Positions 18,618 to 20,006 of a DNA stretch of 20,006 nt are shown here, in pieces. The stretch is from a virus. The notes under the pieces are model-generated. The model saw only the letters and a list, made by a program, of their open reading frames with translations. It did no database searches and was not told the origin of the DNA. A program made the position numbers and the translations under genes. Each line of letters begins with the position of its first letter. Within the stretch, counting starts at the first letter, position 1. The stretch covers positions 1-20,006 of IMG/VR virus record IMGVR_UViG_3300025128_000469. One strand, given 5' to 3'.

Positions 18618-19001
18618 CTATTTCTTTCCGAAGAACTTTGTCGCCGAGCGGACTCCAAAGCTTGCAGCAACAATAACGCCCAAGCTGTACTGGTACCATT
18701 CAGGCATTTGCTCCAGTTGTTGAAATCCATGAGATACGACATCTTCCATTCCGGGTATGAATGCTAGGATTAACGGAACCGAAAACAAAATAACCAGCCA
18801 CTCGTCTTTCCACGAGTTCTGACTGCCCTTGATCGCTTCCAAGTCCCAGTCTATTTCACCTGTTGCTTTCTTTTCCATGATGACCGCTTCGGCTTTTGCC
18901 TTTGCGACCTTTGCGCCTGTTTCGGCTTTTGTCTTTTCGACCTTGCCCTCAAGCCATGTGCTTGCAAGACTAGAGATCGGGCCAATCAATGCAGTTAGCA
19001 T
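18618..19001 (-). CDS. Holin, gene-transfer-agent/3TM type (GTA_holin_3TM-like), 127 residues
   Basis: The protein permeabilises the inner membrane to release the endolysin. ATG at 19001 (MLTALIGPISSLASTWLEGK) is preferred over a GTG two codons earlier because GAGG is spaced 5 nt from it. The N-terminus is a hydrophobic or amphipathic segment. A charged, Lys/Glu/Ala-rich helix follows (residues 18-50), then NSWKDEWLVILFSVPLILAF (62-81) and MPEWYQYSLGVIVAASFGVR (99-118), ending KFFGKK. The 'S-W-K-D-E-x-L-x-L-L-F-S-I/V-P-L-I-L-x-F-I-P-G' and 'W-Y-x-Y-x-L-G-V-I-V-A-x-S-F-G-V-R' blocks are characteristic of this holin family. It overlaps the previous gene by 7 nt. Confidence 0.88.
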   Translation of the reverse strand: MLTALIGPISSLASTWLEGKVEKTKAETGAKVAKAKAEAVIMEKKATGEIDWDLEAIKGSQNSWKDEWLVILFSVPLILAFIPGMEDVVSHGFQQLEQMPEWYQYSLGVIVAASFGVRSATKFFGKK

Positions 19002-19279
19002 TTCCACCTCTTCCGTGCTTGGCGAAGACGACTATTCGGATTCTTCGCTGCCTTCGGGAACTTCTTCATCTGTCCGGCAGAACGCGCACAGTACGACTTG
19101 CGACGTTTAGCTGCCTTGCTTCCGGGTTTCACCTTGCCAGTAACCGCAGTCTTCAGTTTGCTTCCGGGGTTTTTCTTGCGGTAGGCTTTGACCCCAGCCT
19201 CAGTCATACCCGCACCCTTTTTTGTAGGGCGAAAGTTCTTCTTGTTACGGGCAGGCATGTTGTCAGGCTTTTTTGCCAC
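18995..19279 (-). CDS. Small basic protein, DUF6321-like, 94 residues
   Basis: The GTG start at 19279 has a near-perfect Shine-Dalgarno (GGAGG, 7 nt upstream) located inside the preceding gene (17-nt overlap). A later ATG (codon 8) lacks one. The product is strongly basic. The central block GMTEAGVKAYRKKNPGSKLK, then TGKVKPGSKAAKRRKSYCAR, and the end RLRQARKRWKC with Cys64 and Cys94, match a family I know from marine phages (I believe DUF6321). No function is established. High charge suggests nucleic-acid or membrane binding. The 3' end overlaps the holin start, so the two are translationally linked. Confidence 0.87.
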   Translation of the reverse strand: MAKKPDNMPARNKKNFRPTKKGAGMTEAGVKAYRKKNPGSKLKTAVTGKVKPGSKAAKRRKSYCARSAGQMKKFPKAAKNPNSRLRQARKRWKC

Positions 19280-19508
19280 TGGCCTTCCTCCTTTTGCCCG
19301 AAGCCGTAACTGACCAATTCACTCTTCGTGACCCAGTCTTCTTGGCAGCTTCTTTCTTAGTTATGCGCTTGGCCACTTTGGCTGGTCTACATGCGGGGTA
19401 GGGCCGTTTCTTCTTTTCTGATCCGGAGCGACCACATTTCTTGCCGGTCTTTACATCCCGCCAGTCTTCCTTGAACCATTTAGTTAAGCCACCCTTTGGT
19501 TTAGCCAT
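19263..19508 (-). CDS. Small basic Cys-containing protein of unknown function, 81 residues
   Basis: The product MAKPKGGLTKWFKEDWRDVK continues with TGKKCGRSGSEKKKRPYPAC and RPAKVAKRITKKEAAKK. The layout 'G-L-x-K-W-F-K-E-x-W-x-D-V', 'K-C-G-R' and 'Y-P-x-C-R-P' is recurrent in small proteins of marine phages and large viruses. Cys25 and Cys40 are its only cysteines. The C-terminus is Lys/Arg/Ser-rich. ATG at 19508 follows the upstream TAA by 2 nt with a weak purine-rich site. The function of this family is not known to me. Confidence 0.85.
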   Translation of the reverse strand: MAKPKGGLTKWFKEDWRDVKTGKKCGRSGSEKKKRPYPACRPAKVAKRITKKEAAKKTGSRRVNWSVTASGKRRKASGKKA

Positions 19509-19510
19509 AG

Positions 19511-19714
19511 TTATTTCTTTTTCTTAGCCTTGCCGCCCACTGCCATTTTCTTTGCTGCAACCTTGCCGCCCGTCTTTTTACCGACTCTTTTAATTCCGGC
19601 TTCAGGTATCACTCTAAATGTACCGTCAGGAAGTTTTATTTTTCCGCTGTTAACGATTTTACCATTCCTTACTGTAAGAATAGTACGTTCGCCTGTTTCT
19701 TTTTTTAGTGCCAT
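19511..19714 (-). CDS. Small basic hypothetical protein, 67 residues
   Basis: I start at ATG 19714 (MALKKETGERTILTVRNGKI), which has GGAG 7 nt upstream; an extension to 19774 runs back into the upstream gene in another frame and looks spurious. The N-terminal 40 residues look like a small beta unit (ILTVRNGKIVNSGKIKLPDG, then TFRVIPEAGIKR). The C-terminal 25 are Lys/Gly/Ala-rich (KTGGKVAAKKMAVGGKAKKK) and probably disordered. Function is unknown. It belongs to the cluster of small basic proteins that follows the right-hand promoter. Confidence 0.77.
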   Translation of the reverse strand: MALKKETGERTILTVRNGKIVNSGKIKLPDGTFRVIPEAGIKRVGKKTGGKVAAKKMAVGGKAKKKK

Positions 19715-19728
19715 TTTATGTCTCCATT

Positions 19729-19911
19729 TTAGGCGTACGTCCCGCCACGCTTCTTGTACGTCCTGACCAGCCACGCATTTGCATAGGCTGATGGGTACAC
19801 GTCAAACTTTTTCTTCGCCTCTGCTTTTACACGGGCGTAGAGTGCTTTGTTTTTGGGGGTTGCGCCCTTCGACTTCTTTTTCTTGGGCTTGGGTGGTGCT
19901 TTACGTGCCAT
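19729..19911 (-). CDS. Small Lys-rich protein, possibly DUF5872-like, 60 residues
   Basis: This is the first gene after the right-hand promoter. The N-terminus is Pro/Lys-rich (ARKAPPKPKKKKSKGATPKN). The C-terminal 40 residues form a compact-looking unit: LYARVKAEAKKKFDVYPSAY, then ANAWLVRTYKKRGGTYA. The 'Y-x-x-V-K-x-x-A-K-x-K-F-x-x-x-P-S-A-Y-A-x-x-W-L-V-x-x-Y-K-x-R-G-G' pattern is widespread in marine phages and giant viruses. I associate it with a domain of unknown function, possibly DUF5872, but am not certain of the name. Nineteen of 60 residues are Lys or Arg. ATG at 19911 has a G-rich site (GGGGAA) about 8 nt upstream. Confidence 0.85.
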   Translation of the reverse strand: MARKAPPKPKKKKSKGATPKNKALYARVKAEAKKKFDVYPSAYANAWLVRTYKKRGGTYA

Positions 19912-19937
19912 AGGTGTATTCCCCGCAAAGGTTATTG

Positions 19938-19966
19938 CTTATAACATAAATTGAGTAAAGAGTAAA
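19938..19966 (-). promoter_or_regulatory. Sigma70-type promoter with extended -10
   Basis: On the minus strand, TTTACT (19961-19966), a 17-bp spacer and TATAAG (19938-19943), preceded by TGT, give an extended -10. It would start transcription about 20-25 bp before the first gene at 19911. The architecture (17-bp spacer, TG-n) equals that of the promoter at 16542-16570. Confidence 0.7.
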
Positions 19967-19988
19967 GGGGGCAAGTTGCCCTGCCCCC
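19967..19988 (-). terminator. Possible hairpin terminator just upstream of the promoter
   Basis: A 7-bp GC-rich stem (GGGGGCA / TGCCCCC) closes an 8-nt loop. On the minus strand it is followed by TTTACTCTTTACT, a broken T-run. An alternative inner stem GGGCAA/TTGCCC exists (19969-19981). It could end transcription arriving from beyond the right edge. The weak T-tract keeps confidence moderate, and it could instead be an operator or a structured leader. Confidence 0.5.
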
Positions 19989-20006
19989 AAAAGTATTATG
20001 TGCCCG

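Larger units (their letters stand above)
19912..20006 (-). other. Non-coding leader at the right edge
   Basis: This 95-bp gap upstream of the first gene holds a GC-rich hairpin and a promoter, listed separately. Nothing in bases 19989-20006 can be assigned. Confidence 0.7.

Noticed and set aside
19714-19774. 20-residue N-terminal extension of the 67-residue basic protein
   Set aside because: It would overlap the upstream gene in a different frame, and the ATG at 19714 has a proper GGAG site.
1-20006. Anti-defence, toxin-antitoxin, integrase or polymerase genes
   Set aside because: I looked for these across all frames. Every open stretch is accounted for by structural, lysis or small unassigned phage proteins, and no such motif was seen.

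Overview
The window reads as part of the late region (virion structure and lysis) of a tailed, short-tailed (podovirus-like) phage, probably a marine environmental phage infecting a Gram-negative bacterium. Direct signs are a T4-type lysozyme, a GTA-type holin, an adaptor/nozzle-type tail protein pair, two large repeat-rich fibres, a fibre-tail adaptor, a fibre assembly chaperone and a run of alpha-helical, probable ejection proteins. The marine assignment rests on recalled similarity of several small proteins to families common in marine phage genomes. No integrase, repressor, polymerase, capsid, portal, terminase, tRNA or CRISPR is visible, so lifestyle and taxonomy cannot be settled from this segment.

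Every supported gene is on the minus strand, so transcription runs from the right edge to the left edge. Packing is very tight: many junctions are 1-17 nt overlaps (TGATG, TAATG, ATGA or TTGA, or a Shine-Dalgarno placed inside the upstream gene). Only two non-coding gaps are notable, 19912-20006 and 16518-16575, and each holds a good sigma70-like promoter with an extended -10 and a 17-bp spacer. The right-edge gap also holds a GC-rich hairpin. No gene-free stretch exceeds 300 bases.

Layout in transcription order. (1) 19912-20006: hairpin and promoter. (2) 18995-19911: four small, very basic proteins of unknown function. (3) 17745-19001: lysis cassette, with a holin, a two-TM holin-like protein, a His/Lys-rich 59-residue protein and the GH24 endolysin. 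(4) 16287-17745: small accessory proteins, several with one membrane segment. A 34-bp direct repeat carries the translation start signals of two of these genes. The second promoter (16542-16570) lies upstream of the last gene in this block. (5) 12960-16287: a 113-residue beta-rich protein and a 989-residue repeat-built tail fibre. (6) 11192-12963: fibre chaperone, a striking decapeptide-repeat protein, fibre-tail adaptor and head-tail adaptor. (7) 6441-11189: nozzle-like protein and a second 891-residue fibre that shares a module with the first. (8) 6228-6428: XhlA-like coiled-coil membrane peptide. (9) 1-6226: five helical or low-complexity proteins that are candidate ejection (internal virion) proteins. 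The last is open at the left edge and has no stop in the window.

Together the genes encode lysis functions followed by the tail, the host-recognition apparatus and the DNA-ejection machinery. The most unusual signals are the decapeptide-repeat protein, the fibre module present three times across two fibres, and the repeated translation-start segment after the endolysin.
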